NCBI GenBank assembly: GCA_041905795.1
Contig: JAYRKL010000007.1
Coordinates: 62,001 to 126,000, forward strand
Origin: SHVO01 sp041905795
Lineage (GTDB): Bacteria; Pseudomonadota; Alphaproteobacteria; Rhodospirillales; Rhodospirillaceae
Direction: 5' to 3'
DNA: 64,000 nt
Of this stretch, positions 1-10,061 are shown in pieces. The notes beneath the pieces are model-generated. The model was not told where the DNA came from. It searched no databases and worked only from the letters and a program-made list of their open reading frames with translations. Numbering within the stretch: the first letter of the stretch is position 1; each line of letters starts with the position of its first letter. Both the position numbers and the translations under genes were made by a program.

Positions 1-1127
1 CGCCAGTGGTCGCTCGCGGCGCGGAATTCCAAGGTGTGATCGTCGGTGCGCGCGGTGTTGGAATAGCAGAAGATCTCGAAGGTATCGTGGGGCCGCGCCT
101 GCAGCACCGGCAGGACGAAAAACAGCATGGCGTGGAAGCGGAAATCGCCGGAGACGATGCCGACCTTGAGGCGCCGGCCGGCCGCGGCGCCGTGGACGCC
201 GATATAGGCGGGCGCGCCGGCGCGGTTATGCGCTAGGCCGAAAGCCCGGTGCTCCGCCAGCAGCGCCTCACGGCTCACGGGCGTGTAGTGCATGCACATG
301 AGCAGGCTGGAGCGTACCGGCGCCAGCTTGGGATTGAGCGCCAGCACCGCGCGCCTATGAGCAACGGCGTCCAGGGTGCCGTCGTCGGCGAGATCGGCGA
401 GGCCGACATAGGCCGGCACCAGATCGGGATTGAGCGTGATAGCGGCGCGGAAGGCGTTCTCGGCCTCGGCTTTTTTTCCCGCTTCCGCCAGCACCACGCC
501 GAGGTTGGCGTGGGCTTCGGCGTGGCCGGGCGCCAGCGCCACTGCCTTGCGGTAGGCGGCTTCCGCCGCGTCGCGGCGTCCGGCGGCATGCAGGGCGTTG
601 CCGAGATTGAAGCGCAACTCCGCGGACTGCGGCGCATGGGCGACGGCTTCGATCAGCACACTGGCGGCTGATTCGACGTCGCCCATGGCTTTCAGCACCA
701 CGGCTAGGTTGTTGTAGGCGCCGATGTGATTGGGCCTGAGAGCGATGGCGCACCGGAAGCTGCCGGCCGCGGCTTCCAGATAGCCCGCCTGGCGCTGGGC
801 GTTGGCAAGATTGAACAGGATGTCGGGTTGATCCGGTAAAGCGGCGTGGGCTTCCGCCATGGCGGCGACCGCTTCCTCGCTGCGGCCCTGGGCGAGCAAA
901 CCGTTGCCGAGGGTGTTGAGGTAGATGGCGTTGCCGGGCGCGGCGGCGACGGCGTCGCGGGCGTAGGCTTCCGCGTCCTGCTGTTGCCCTTGATCCTGGG
1001 CGATCACTGCCAGCAGATTGCGCGCACCGGCATAATCAGGATGCTTCGCCGGAATCGCGAGCGCGGCCAAACGCGCGGCGTCTTTGTCGCCGGCTTCATA
1101 ACAGGCAATAGCGCGATCGATGTTCAT
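1..1127 (-). CDS. TPR-repeat protein with O-GlcNAc-transferase-like (GT41) domain, C-terminus outside window
   Basis: The reading frame is open from an ATG at 1127 to the window edge, giving about 375 residues. Residues 1 to about 270 are tandem 34-residue TPR units with the usual G-A spacing and N-P-x pattern. From about residue 319 the sequence KVGIVSGDFRFH and then FEIFCYSNTARTDDHT match the start of the SPINDLY/OGT catalytic region (glycosyltransferase family 41), which moves a sugar from a nucleotide-sugar onto proteins or glycans. The ATG overlaps the stop of the upstream ABC exporter by four bases (ATGA), so the two are probably translationally coupled. The donor and acceptor cannot be told from sequence. 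The rest of the catalytic domain is beyond position 1. Confidence 0.85.
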   Translation of the reverse strand, partial: MNIDRAIACYEAGDKDAARLAALAIPAKHPDYAGARNLLAVIAQDQGQQQDAEAYARDAVAAAPGNAIYLNTLGNGLLAQGRSEEAVAAMAEAHAALPDQPDILFNLANAQRQAGYLEAAAGSFRCAIALRPNHIGAYNNLAVVLKAMGDVESAASVLIEAVAHAPQSAELRFNLGNALHAAGRRDAAEAAYRKAVALAPGHAEAHANLGVVLAEAGKKAEAENAFRAAITLNPDLVPAYVGLADLADDGTLDAVAHRRAVLALNPKLAPVRSSLLMCMHYTPVSREALLAEHRAFGLAHNRAGAPAYIGVHGAAAGRRLKVGIVSGDFRFHAMLFFVLPVLQARPHDTFEIFCYSNTARTDDHTLEFRAASDHW

Positions 1128-2878
1128 CCGTCGGCGGCCGCACCGGCGAATTGCAGGCCGTGGAGATGGGCGTAAAGCCCGCCCGAAGCGATCAGCGCCT
1201 GGTGATTGCCGGTTTCGGCGACCCGGCCCTTGTCGACCACCACGATCCGGTCGGCGCTGGCGACGGTGGACAGGCGGTGCGCGATGACCAATGTCGTCCG
1301 CCCCTGCTTGAGGCGCCCCAACGCCGCCTGCACCTGACGCTCGGTCTCGGCGTCGAGGGCGCTGGTGGCTTCATCCAGCAGCAGGATCGGCGCGTTCTTG
1401 AGGATGGCGCGGGCGATGGCGATTCTCTGTCTTTGTCCGCCCGACAGGCTTTGGCCGCGTTCGCCCACCAGGGTGTCGTAGCCTGCGGGCAGGTCGGCGA
1501 TGAAATCATGGGCAAGTGCGGCGCGTGCGGCGTCCTCGATCTCCGTCGCGGTCGCCCCCGGCCGGCCATAGCCGATATTGGCGCGCACGGTGTCGTCGAA
1601 CAGCACGATGTCCTGGCTCACCAGCGCGATGGAGTCACGCAAGGACGCCAGGGAAACGTCGGTCACGTTGACGCCGTCGATGGCGATGGCGCCGGCGTTG
1701 ACGTCGTAGAACCGCGTGATGAGATTGAGGATGGTGGTCTTGCCCGATCCCGACGGCCCGACCAGCGCCGTGGTCTGGCCGGCGGCGGCGGTGAAACTGA
1801 CGCCAGCCAGGACATCGGCGTCGGTGTAAGAGAACGACACGCGGTCGAATTGCACGTCGCCGCGTGTCACCGTCAGCGCCGGAGCGCCGGGTTTTTCCTG
1901 CACGCCGGGCGCGATATCCAGCACCGCGAACAGGCGTTCCGCGCCGGCGATGCCTTCGTTGACCGCGGCATTGGCGTTGGAGAGCGCCTTCATCGGCCGG
2001 TAGGCCGACAGCAGGGCGGTGATGAAGGAGAAGAACGCACCGGCGGTGGTGGCGCCTTCGATCACGCGCCAGCCGCCGTAAATGATCACCACGGTCACCG
2101 CGACGCCGCCCATGGTTTCCATGAGCGGGCTGGCCAGGGCCTTCACGCGCTCGGCCTTGACGATCAATGTCCGGATGGCGTGGGTCAACGCCTCGGCGCG
2201 CGACGCTTCATAGGCTTCCATGCGGTAGGCCTTCACCAGGCGGATGCCGCCGAGGCTCTGTTCCAGCACCGTCATCAGCGCGCCGGTCTGGGCCTGGGTG
2301 TTGGCGGTGACCTTGCGCAGGCGCCGGCCGAGGGTGCTGATGGGGATCACCGTCGCGGGGAAGGCGATGAACGCCACCGAGGCCAGCAACCAGTCCTGGT
2401 AGAACATCACCGCCACCAGCAGGATGATGGACAGCGACTCTCGCCCCAGGCCGGTGAGCGCGGTGGAGACCGCGAGCCGCATCATGTTGATGTCGGTGGT
2501 GAGCCGCGACACCAGGGCGCCGGTGCGGTGCGCGGCGAAGAACTTGAGGTCCATCAGCAGCAGGTGACGGAACAGGCGGTTCTGCAGGTCGGTCAGCACC
2601 GTCTGCCCGACGCGGGTCATGATCAGGGTCTGGCCGTAGGTGGCCAAGCCCTTGACGGCGAAGGTGGCGAACACCGCGAGGCCCACCGGCCAGAGCAGGT
2701 CGGCGCGCTTGGCGACAAACACCTGGGACACCACCGGGTCCATGAGCCAGGCCAGGGCGGCGGTCGAGCCGGCCACGGCGGCCATGCACAGGCCGGCCAG
2801 GAGGAACCGCCCCAGATAGGGGGTCACGGCTTCGCGGATCAGGCGGCGGTAGAGATTGGTGGGCTTCACGTGAGCCAT
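1124..2878 (-). CDS. msbA: MsbA-like ABC exporter (fused membrane and ATPase domains)
   Basis: A 584-residue half-transporter. Residues 20 to 320 hold the six-helix ABC exporter membrane domain. The ATPase domain follows with Walker A GPSGSGKT (374-381), signature LSGGQ (478-482), Walker B ILLLDE (about 498-503) and the H-loop in VIAHRLS. This is the architecture of MsbA, which flips lipid A-core across the inner membrane, but other lipid or peptide exporters share it. I chose the ATG at 2878 because the conserved N-terminus begins there; an in-frame ATG at 2935 would add 19 poorly conserved residues and run into the divergent gene's promoter region. Its stop overlaps the next gene by four bases. 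The lipid A/UDP-sugar genes across the divergent promoter make a lipid A role plausible. Confidence 0.85.
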   Translation of the reverse strand: MAHVKPTNLYRRLIREAVTPYLGRFLLAGLCMAAVAGSTAALAWLMDPVVSQVFVAKRADLLWPVGLAVFATFAVKGLATYGQTLIMTRVGQTVLTDLQNRLFRHLLLMDLKFFAAHRTGALVSRLTTDINMMRLAVSTALTGLGRESLSIILLVAVMFYQDWLLASVAFIAFPATVIPISTLGRRLRKVTANTQAQTGALMTVLEQSLGGIRLVKAYRMEAYEASRAEALTHAIRTLIVKAERVKALASPLMETMGGVAVTVVIIYGGWRVIEGATTAGAFFSFITALLSAYRPMKALSNANAAVNEGIAGAERLFAVLDIAPGVQEKPGAPALTVTRGDVQFDRVSFSYTDADVLAGVSFTAAAGQTTALVGPSGSGKTTILNLITRFYDVNAGAIAIDGVNVTDVSLASLRDSIALVSQDIVLFDDTVRANIGYGRPGATATEIEDAARAALAHDFIADLPAGYDTLVGERGQSLSGGQRQRIAIARAILKNAPILLLDEATSALDAETERQVQAALGRLKQGRTTLVIAHRLSTVASADRIVVVDKGRVAETGNHQALIASGGLYAHLHGLQFAGAAADG

Positions 2879-2922
2879 CTTAATAGGTCGCAACCCATTC
2901 CATTTGCATGCGTTGTTACCAC

Positions 2923-2963
2923 GGTTTAGGTTCAATCCGATACCTGCACCAAAGCCCTAAACC
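2923..2963. promoter_or_regulatory. Inverted repeat in the divergent promoter region (possible operator)
   Basis: GGTTTAGG at 2923-2930 is matched by its exact reverse complement CCTAAACC at 2956-2963, a perfect 8-base dyad with 25 bases between the arms. It sits in the 107-base gap between the divergent msbA-like and aminotransferase genes. It could be an operator serving both. No factor is recognisable, so this is positional inference. Confidence 0.35.
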
Positions 2964-2985
2964 TTCCGTCCGGACACCTCATTTA

Positions 2986-4137
2986 ATGCGCGATTCCGCC
3001 CCCGCTCCTGCCGGCGCCCAGGCCATCGGCATGGTCGACCTGCAGGCCCAGCGCCAGCGTCTGGGGGGCCGCCTCGACGCCGCCGTCATCCGCGTGCTCG
3101 ACCACGGCGGGTTCATCATGGGTCCGGAAGTGGCCGAGGTCGAAAAGAAGCTGGCGACCCGCTGCGGCGCCAAGCATGTCATCTCCTGCTCTAGCGGCAC
3201 CACCGCCCTGATCATGGCGCTGATGGCCCACGATGTGGGCCGCGGCGACGCCGTGTTCGTGCCGTCCTTCACCTTCACCGCCACCGCCGAGGCCGTTGTC
3301 CTCGCCGGCGCGACACCGATCTTCGTCGACGTGCTGCCCGACACCTTCAACATGGATCCGGCCAGCCTCGCCAAAGCCGTCAATGTGGCGCAGCAGACCG
3401 GCCTGAAGCCGGCCTGCGTCCTGGCGGTGGACCTGTTCGGCCAGCCCGCCGATTACGACGCCCTCAACGACATCGCCGAGGAACACGGCCTGTGGATCCT
3501 GGACGACGCGGCGCAGAGTTTCGGTGCCTATTACAAGGGCCGCGCGCTCGGCGCCTGCGCCGCCATCACCGCCACCAGTTTCTATCCGTCCAAGCCGCTC
3601 GGCTGCTACGGTGACGGCGGCGCGGTGTTCACCGACAACGAGGACATCGCGCGCAAGCTGATCCAGGTGCGCGTGCACGGCCAGGGCAAGGACCGCAACG
3701 AGAATGTGCGCGTCGGCCTGACCGCGCGCTTCGATTCCATGCAGGCGGCGATCCTGCTGGAAAAGCTGTCGATCTTCGACGACGAGAACCTCGCCCGCGA
3801 CCGCATCGCCGCGCGCTATACCGCGGGCCTCAAGGATGTGGTGACAACCCCGGTGGTCGCGCCGGATTGCACCTCGGTCTGGGCGCAATACACCATCCGC
3901 TCCAACCGCCGCGACCGCATCGCCGCGCACCTGCAGGGGCAGAAGATCTCCACCGCCGTGTTCTATCCGAAGCCGATCCATACGCAGCCGCCCTACCGCG
4001 GCTATCCGGTGGTGACCGGCGGATTGCCGGTGACCGACCGCTTGGCGCAGGACGTGCTCAGCCTGCCCATGCATCCCTACCTGACGCCCGCAACCCAGGA
4101 CGTCATCATCGCCGCGGTCCGCGCCGCGCTGGCCTGA
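2986..4137 (+). CDS. DegT/DnrJ/EryC1 family sugar-nucleotide aminotransferase
   Basis: A 383-residue PLP aminotransferase of the family that converts keto-sugar nucleotides to amino sugars. Visible landmarks are SSGTTALIMAL (about 69-79, phosphate-binding), DDAAQSFGA (173-181, ring stacking) and the Schiff-base lysine in SFYPSKPLG (Lys203). The ATG at 2986 is chosen because family members start just before the VDLQAQ segment; an upstream in-frame ATG at 2908 lies in the divergent promoter. Its stop overlaps the next start by one base (TGATG), pairing it with a Gfo/Idh dehydrogenase. That pairing is typical of 3-keto/3-amino UDP-sugar pathways such as GnnA-GnnB (UDP-GlcNAc3N for lipid A) or WbpB-WbpE (UDP-GlcNAc3NA). 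Which one applies is not settled here. Confidence 0.88.
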   Translation: MRDSAPAPAGAQAIGMVDLQAQRQRLGGRLDAAVIRVLDHGGFIMGPEVAEVEKKLATRCGAKHVISCSSGTTALIMALMAHDVGRGDAVFVPSFTFTATAEAVVLAGATPIFVDVLPDTFNMDPASLAKAVNVAQQTGLKPACVLAVDLFGQPADYDALNDIAEEHGLWILDDAAQSFGAYYKGRALGACAAITATSFYPSKPLGCYGDGGAVFTDNEDIARKLIQVRVHGQGKDRNENVRVGLTARFDSMQAAILLEKLSIFDDENLARDRIAARYTAGLKDVVTTPVVAPDCTSVWAQYTIRSNRRDRIAAHLQGQKISTAVFYPKPIHTQPPYRGYPVVTGGLPVTDRLAQDVLSLPMHPYLTPATQDVIIAAVRAALA

Positions 4138-5063
4138 TGCGTTCCCGCGACCAGAAGCCCGTTCGCCTGGCCGTGATCGGCGCCGGCGTCATGGGCAAAC
4201 GCCATGTCGCCGCCGCCAAACGCGTCGCCGGGGTCGAGCTGGTGGCGGTGGTCGATACCGACCTTACGCAAGCCAACGCCGCGGCCGGGATCGCCGGCTG
4301 CGCGGCCCATGGGGATATCGCCGCCCTCGCCGGAAAAATCGACGCCGCCGTCGTCGCCGCGCCTACCGCCGCCCATGTGCCCTGCGCCGCGCAGCTGTTG
4401 CGCGCCGGGACCGGCTGCCTGGTGGAAAAGCCGCTGGCCGCCACCGAAGCCGAATGCCGCGCCCTGATCGCCGCCGCCAAAGAAGGCGGCGCGGTGCTGC
4501 AGGTGGGCCATATCGAGCGTTTCAACCCGGCCATCGAAACCCTGACCTGCGCCGCGCTGCCGCCGGCCGCGATCACGGCCATCGCCGCGCGGCGCATGAG
4601 CGCCTCCAGCGCCCGGGTGCTGGATATCGACGTGGTCATGGACCTGATGGTGCATGACATCGACGTGGTGCTGACCCTGAAGAAAACCCCCGTGGCCCAT
4701 GTCAGCGCGCGCGGCAATGACGACCACGCCGTCGCCCTGGTGAGTTTCGCCGATGGCGCGACCGCCACCCTCACCGCCAGCCGTGTCACCGCCACCCGCA
4801 TCCGCGACCTCGACGTGGTGACGCCGGAGGAGTTCTTCCACGTCGATTACATCGCTAAGACCGCCACCAGATCCCGCCGCCGCGGCGATGGCGGGAATTT
4901 CGATGTGAGTGCCCTGGCCGTGACCGGCGCCGACGCGTTGTCGGCGCAGCTGGAGGACTTTGTCGCCAGCCTGCGCGGCGGCAAGACGCCGCGCGTCACC
5001 GGCGAGGATGCATTGGCAACGATGATCCTGACGGCGCAGATCAGGGCCGCACTTAAGGCTTAG
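4137..5063 (+). CDS. Gfo/Idh/MocA family NAD(P)-dependent sugar-nucleotide dehydrogenase
   Basis: A 308-residue oxidoreductase with an N-terminal Rossmann motif GAGVMG (15-20), the family's EKP motif (97-99) and the GHIERFNP segment near residue 130. A conserved MDLMVHDID stretch follows near residue 165. The family oxidises a sugar hydroxyl. Translational coupling to the preceding aminotransferase indicates that it makes the 3-keto sugar that the partner aminates. The small size and the HDID motif resemble UDP-GlcNAc 3-dehydrogenase (GnnA-like) as much as WlbA/WbpB, so I leave the symbol blank. It is convergent with purH, with 12 bases between the stops. Confidence 0.85.
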   Translation: MRSRDQKPVRLAVIGAGVMGKRHVAAAKRVAGVELVAVVDTDLTQANAAAGIAGCAAHGDIAALAGKIDAAVVAAPTAAHVPCAAQLLRAGTGCLVEKPLAATEAECRALIAAAKEGGAVLQVGHIERFNPAIETLTCAALPPAAITAIAARRMSASSARVLDIDVVMDLMVHDIDVVLTLKKTPVAHVSARGNDDHAVALVSFADGATATLTASRVTATRIRDLDVVTPEEFFHVDYIAKTATRSRRRGDGGNFDVSALAVTGADALSAQLEDFVASLRGGKTPRVTGEDALATMILTAQIRAALKA

Positions 5064-5075
5064 TGTCGCCCTCTT

Positions 5076-6653
5076 CTAGTGCCTGAAGTGGCGCATGCCG
5101 GTGAACACCATGGCCAGGCCTTTGTCGTCGGCCGCCTGGATGACGTCGGCGTCCTTCACCGAGCCGCCCGGCTGAATCACCGCCACCGCGCCGGCCTCCG
5201 CCGTCACCAGCAAGCCGTCGGGGAACGGGAAGAAGGCGTCCGAGGCCACCACCGAACCCACGGTGGCGGGTTCCTTGGCGCCGGCCGCCGCCGCCGCGTC
5301 CTTGGCCTTGCTGAAGGCGATGCGCGCCGAGTCCACGCGGCTCATCTGGCCTGCCCCGATCGCTACGGTGGCGCCGTTCTTCACATAGATGATGGCGTTG
5401 GACTTGACGTGCTTGCAGACCGTGAAGGCAAACAGCATGTCGGCGGTCTGTTGGGCCGAGGGTTTCACTTTGGTGACGATCTTGAGGTCTTTCTCATCCA
5501 CATGGCCGTGGTCGCGGCCCTGGACCAGGTAGCCGCCGGCGACATTGCGCACGGTGCGACCCAGGCTGCGCGGGTTGGGCAGGCCGTCGGTGATCAGCAG
5601 GCGCAGGTTCTTTTTCTTGGAGAACATTTCCTTGGCGGCGTCATCGGCGCCGGGCGCGATCACCACTTCGGTGAACAGCTCGGTGATCTTGGCCGCGGTC
5701 GGACCATCGATGGGACGGTTGAGGGCGATGATGCCGCCGAAAGCCGACACCGGATCGCACACCAGCGCCTTTGAATAGGCTTCGAGACAATCCTTGCCGA
5801 GCGCCACGCCGCAAGGGTTGGCGTGTTTGATGATGGCGCAGGCGGGGGTATCGAATTCGGCCACCAGCTCATAGGCCGCGTCGGTGTCGTTGATGTTGTT
5901 GTAGCTGAGTTCCTTGCCCTGGATCTGCACCGCCGAGGCGACGCCGGGGCGCTTCTCGCCGGTGACATAAAGCGCGGCGCTCTGGTGCGGGTTCTCGCCG
6001 TAACGCAGGGTCTGCTTGAGCGACCCGGCGAAGCTCTGCCAGCGCGGGAACTGCTCGCCCAGGTGATCGGCGAACCAGGTGGAGATGGCGGTGTCGTAGG
6101 CGGCGGTGCGGGCATAGGCCCGCGCCGCGAGCGCCTTGCGCGTGGCCAGGGTCACCGCGCCCTTGTTGGCCTTCATGTCTTCGGCGATCACCGCGTAATC
6201 GGCGGGATCCACCACCACGGCGACGCCGTCATGGTTCTTGGCGGCGGCGCGGATCATGGCCGGGCCGCCGATGTCGATATTCTCGATGCAGGTGTCGTAG
6301 TCGGCGCCGGCGGCGATGGTCTTCTCGAACGGATAGAGGTTCACCACCAAAAGATCGATGTTCTCGATGCCGTGGTCGGCCATGGCCTTCTCGTGCACGG
6401 CGTTGCCACGGATACCCAACAGACCACCGTGCACTTTCGGATGCAGCGTCTTCACGCGGCCGTCGAGCATCTCCGGGAAGCCGGTGAGGTCCGAGACATC
6501 CTTCACCGGGAGACCGGCGTCGCGGATGGCTTTCGCGGTGCCGCCGGTGGACACCAGATCGACGTTGTTGTCGTGCAGGAATTTGGCGAAATCGAGCAAA
6601 CCGGCCTTGTCGGACACGGACAGCAACGCGCGGCGGATGAGGACGGCGGACAT
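5076..6653 (-). CDS. purH: Bifunctional AICAR transformylase / IMP cyclohydrolase
   Basis: A full-length 525-residue PurH catalysing the last two steps of IMP synthesis in the cytosol. The N-terminal MGS-like cyclohydrolase domain shows SVSDKAGLLDF, STGGTAKAI and VKTLHPKVHGG. The transformylase domain shows LRYGENPHQSAALY and IKHANPCGVA, the substrate-binding and catalytic Lys-His segment. The ATG at 6653 is preceded by GAGG at a workable distance. It stands alone between convergent and codirectional sugar genes, so it is probably transcribed from its own promoter in the 160-base gap upstream. Confidence 0.97.
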   Translation of the reverse strand: MSAVLIRRALLSVSDKAGLLDFAKFLHDNNVDLVSTGGTAKAIRDAGLPVKDVSDLTGFPEMLDGRVKTLHPKVHGGLLGIRGNAVHEKAMADHGIENIDLLVVNLYPFEKTIAAGADYDTCIENIDIGGPAMIRAAAKNHDGVAVVVDPADYAVIAEDMKANKGAVTLATRKALAARAYARTAAYDTAISTWFADHLGEQFPRWQSFAGSLKQTLRYGENPHQSAALYVTGEKRPGVASAVQIQGKELSYNNINDTDAAYELVAEFDTPACAIIKHANPCGVALGKDCLEAYSKALVCDPVSAFGGIIALNRPIDGPTAAKITELFTEVVIAPGADDAAKEMFSKKKNLRLLITDGLPNPRSLGRTVRNVAGGYLVQGRDHGHVDEKDLKIVTKVKPSAQQTADMLFAFTVCKHVKSNAIIYVKNGATVAIGAGQMSRVDSARIAFSKAKDAAAAAGAKEPATVGSVVASDAFFPFPDGLLVTAEAGAVAVIQPGGSVKDADVIQAADDKGLAMVFTGMRHFRH

Positions 6654-6814
6654 GAGGGCACCTCGTGTGAAACGGTGGGTGCCCAGGCGCGCGGCGAAAG
6701 TTCAAAGCCCACGCTTCCCGATGGTCATCCATCTATGCGCCAGTCACGCGAGCCGGGCGGATTTTACTGAGGCGCTTCACCGCGGGCAACAGACGGAAAA
6801 CTGAATCAAATCCG

Positions 6815-8761
6815 CTATTTGACGATTTTGAGCTGCGGTTTGCCGGGCTGCGGACCGGCGCGCTTCAATTCCGGCACCAGGTCGGCGGTGAGCGCCATGG
6901 CGGCAGTTTCGTCGCGCCGGCGGCAAGCATCCTCGAGGACCGACAATTTGGCGGCGATGATGCCGAAGTCGACGGTGCGCGGCCGGGCGATGAGGATGCC
7001 GGCCATGTCGGTGGCCAGCGCCGGTTCCTCGCCGTGGAACAGCTCTTCGCTCATCTTCTCTCCAGGCCTCAGTCCCACCACCTTGATCTCGATATCAACG
7101 CCAGGCGTCTTGCCGGCGAGGCGGATGATCTGGCGGGCAAGATCGATGATCTTCACCGGCGCGCCCATGTCGAGCACGTAGATGGCGCCTTCCTCGGCGC
7201 GGCCCTGCCCGAGGGCGGCGGCTTCCAGCACCAGCTCGACCGCTTCGCGCACGGTCATGAAATACCGCTCGGCGTCGGCGTGGGTGACGGTGAGCGGTCC
7301 CCCGGCGTCCAATTGCTTCTGGAACAGCGGCACCACCGAGCCCGTCGACCCCAGCACGTTGCCGAAACGCACGGTGATGAAGCGCGTGCCCTGGCGGCGC
7401 AAGTCTTCCGCCTGGCAATACATCTCGGCGAGGCGCTTGGAAGCGCCCATGATGTTGGCGGGGTTCACCGCCTTGTCGGTGGAGATCATCACCACGGTCT
7501 TGACCCCGGCGGCGACGCAGGCGGCGGCGACATTGCGCGTGCCGATGGCGTTGGTGAGCAGGCCTTCGAGGGGATTCATCTCCACCATCGGCACATGCTT
7601 GAGCGCCGCGGCATGGAACACCACGTCGGGCCGCTCGCGGGCGATGACGTCGCGCAGGCGCGCTTCGTCGCGCACGTCGGCGAGGATGCTGGACAGCGCC
7701 AGGTTGGGGTAGCGCCCGCGCACGTCCATATCGACGGAATAAAGATTATATTCGCCGTGATCGAGCAGGCCCAGGTGCGAAGGCCCGGCGTCGGAGACCT
7801 GGCGCACCAACTCGGCGCCGATCGAGCCGCCGGCGCCGGTGATCAGCACGCGCTTGCCGGCGATCATCGCCGCCATGGCGGCCCGGTCGAGGCGCTTCTG
7901 CGGCCGGCCCAACAGATCGGCGATGGCGATGGGGCGGGGCTTCACATCGGTATCATAGGCCTGCATGTCGGTGGGCGGCGGTACCCGCGACAACGGGCAC
8001 CCGGCCCCTTCCGCCGTGGCCAGCAGCTCGCGGATCTCGCCGCCGTGCATATCGGCGCGCACCAGCACCAGTTTCTCAGGGCGGCGGCCGCGGGCGTCCA
8101 GGTCCGCCAGCACGCGGGCGAGGTCCTCGTCGCGGCCCAGCACATCGACGCCCTGGATCACCTGGCCGACGCGGTCGGGGCGGCGGGTGAGCATGCCGAC
8201 GACATGATAGGCCTTGCCGCGATCGCGCTGCACCGCCCGGATGAAATGCGCGGCTTCCGGGCCGGCGCCCACCAGCAGGATCGGCATCCCCGCCGGCGCG
8301 CCGCTGATCAATCCGCGCAGCGCCCGGTCCTTCGCCATACGGTAGGCGAGGCGCGGGCCGGCCAGGAACGTCACCAGCATCAGCCAGCTGGAGATCAGCA
8401 TGGTGCGCGGCAGGTCCTCGAGGCGGTTCAGCACGAACCCGGTGGGCAGATAGAGCAGCACCACCACCGTGGCGGTTTTCAGGACATTGATGGCGTCCTG
8501 GGCCGAGACATATTCCCAGACATGCCGGTAGAGCCCGGTATAGAGGTAGACCACCGCCGCCACCGCGGCGAAGGCGCCCGCCATCTCGACCACGTCGAAC
8601 CCGGGCACCGAAACGTTGGGGCGCAGCCAGAACGCCGCCAGGAACGCCAGGAAGGCGGCGGCGATATCGTGCACATAGATCGCGAAGTTGCGCGGATGAA
8701 CGCGCCGGATGCGGTTCGTGCCTTGCAACGCGCGGGGCAGGAGATGATCCAGAAAGGCCAA
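6815..8761 (-). CDS. Membrane-bound nucleoside-diphosphate-sugar epimerase/dehydratase (CapD/FlaA1/WbpM type)
   Basis: A 648-residue protein. The first about 140 residues carry four hydrophobic segments. A first nucleotide-binding fold follows (LLVGAGPEAAHF), then the extended SDR catalytic domain with LITGAGGSIGAEL near residue 305, NPLEGLLTNAIGT, STDKAVNPAN and SKRLAEMYCQ. This is the large UDP-sugar C4/C6-dehydratase family that starts capsule, O-antigen or protein-glycan precursor synthesis at the inner membrane. The only good start is a TTG at 8761, preceded by GAGGA eight bases away; no in-frame ATG lies close upstream. In this family the usual catalytic Tyr of SDR enzymes is often Met, as seen here (MISTDKA). 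Confidence 0.9.
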   Translation of the reverse strand: MAFLDHLLPRALQGTNRIRRVHPRNFAIYVHDIAAAFLAFLAAFWLRPNVSVPGFDVVEMAGAFAAVAAVVYLYTGLYRHVWEYVSAQDAINVLKTATVVVLLYLPTGFVLNRLEDLPRTMLISSWLMLVTFLAGPRLAYRMAKDRALRGLISGAPAGMPILLVGAGPEAAHFIRAVQRDRGKAYHVVGMLTRRPDRVGQVIQGVDVLGRDEDLARVLADLDARGRRPEKLVLVRADMHGGEIRELLATAEGAGCPLSRVPPPTDMQAYDTDVKPRPIAIADLLGRPQKRLDRAAMAAMIAGKRVLITGAGGSIGAELVRQVSDAGPSHLGLLDHGEYNLYSVDMDVRGRYPNLALSSILADVRDEARLRDVIARERPDVVFHAAALKHVPMVEMNPLEGLLTNAIGTRNVAAACVAAGVKTVVMISTDKAVNPANIMGASKRLAEMYCQAEDLRRQGTRFITVRFGNVLGSTGSVVPLFQKQLDAGGPLTVTHADAERYFMTVREAVELVLEAAALGQGRAEEGAIYVLDMGAPVKIIDLARQIIRLAGKTPGVDIEIKVVGLRPGEKMSEELFHGEEPALATDMAGILIARPRTVDFGIIAAKLSVLEDACRRRDETAAMALTADLVPELKRAGPQPGKPQLKIVK

Positions 8762-8920
8762 GCCGTGGGTCCTCGATTGGCCGGGAAGGCGGCGGGGACG
8801 ATGCGGCTTTTATCCGCCATTTCCCGAGATAATACAACGTTTTGGCCTTAAAATCATGGCGTGTGCGCGGGCCCTTGCGTTATGGTGCGCCAATCCCAAT
8901 CCCGCCCGAAGGCCCCGCGA

Positions 8921-10045
<1,125 letters not shown>

Positions 10046-10061
10046 TGACCCGTTTGAAATA

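Noticed and set aside
1151..2929. 592-codon plus-strand frame opposite the ABC exporter
   Set aside because: Antisense shadow of a gene with complete Walker and signature motifs.
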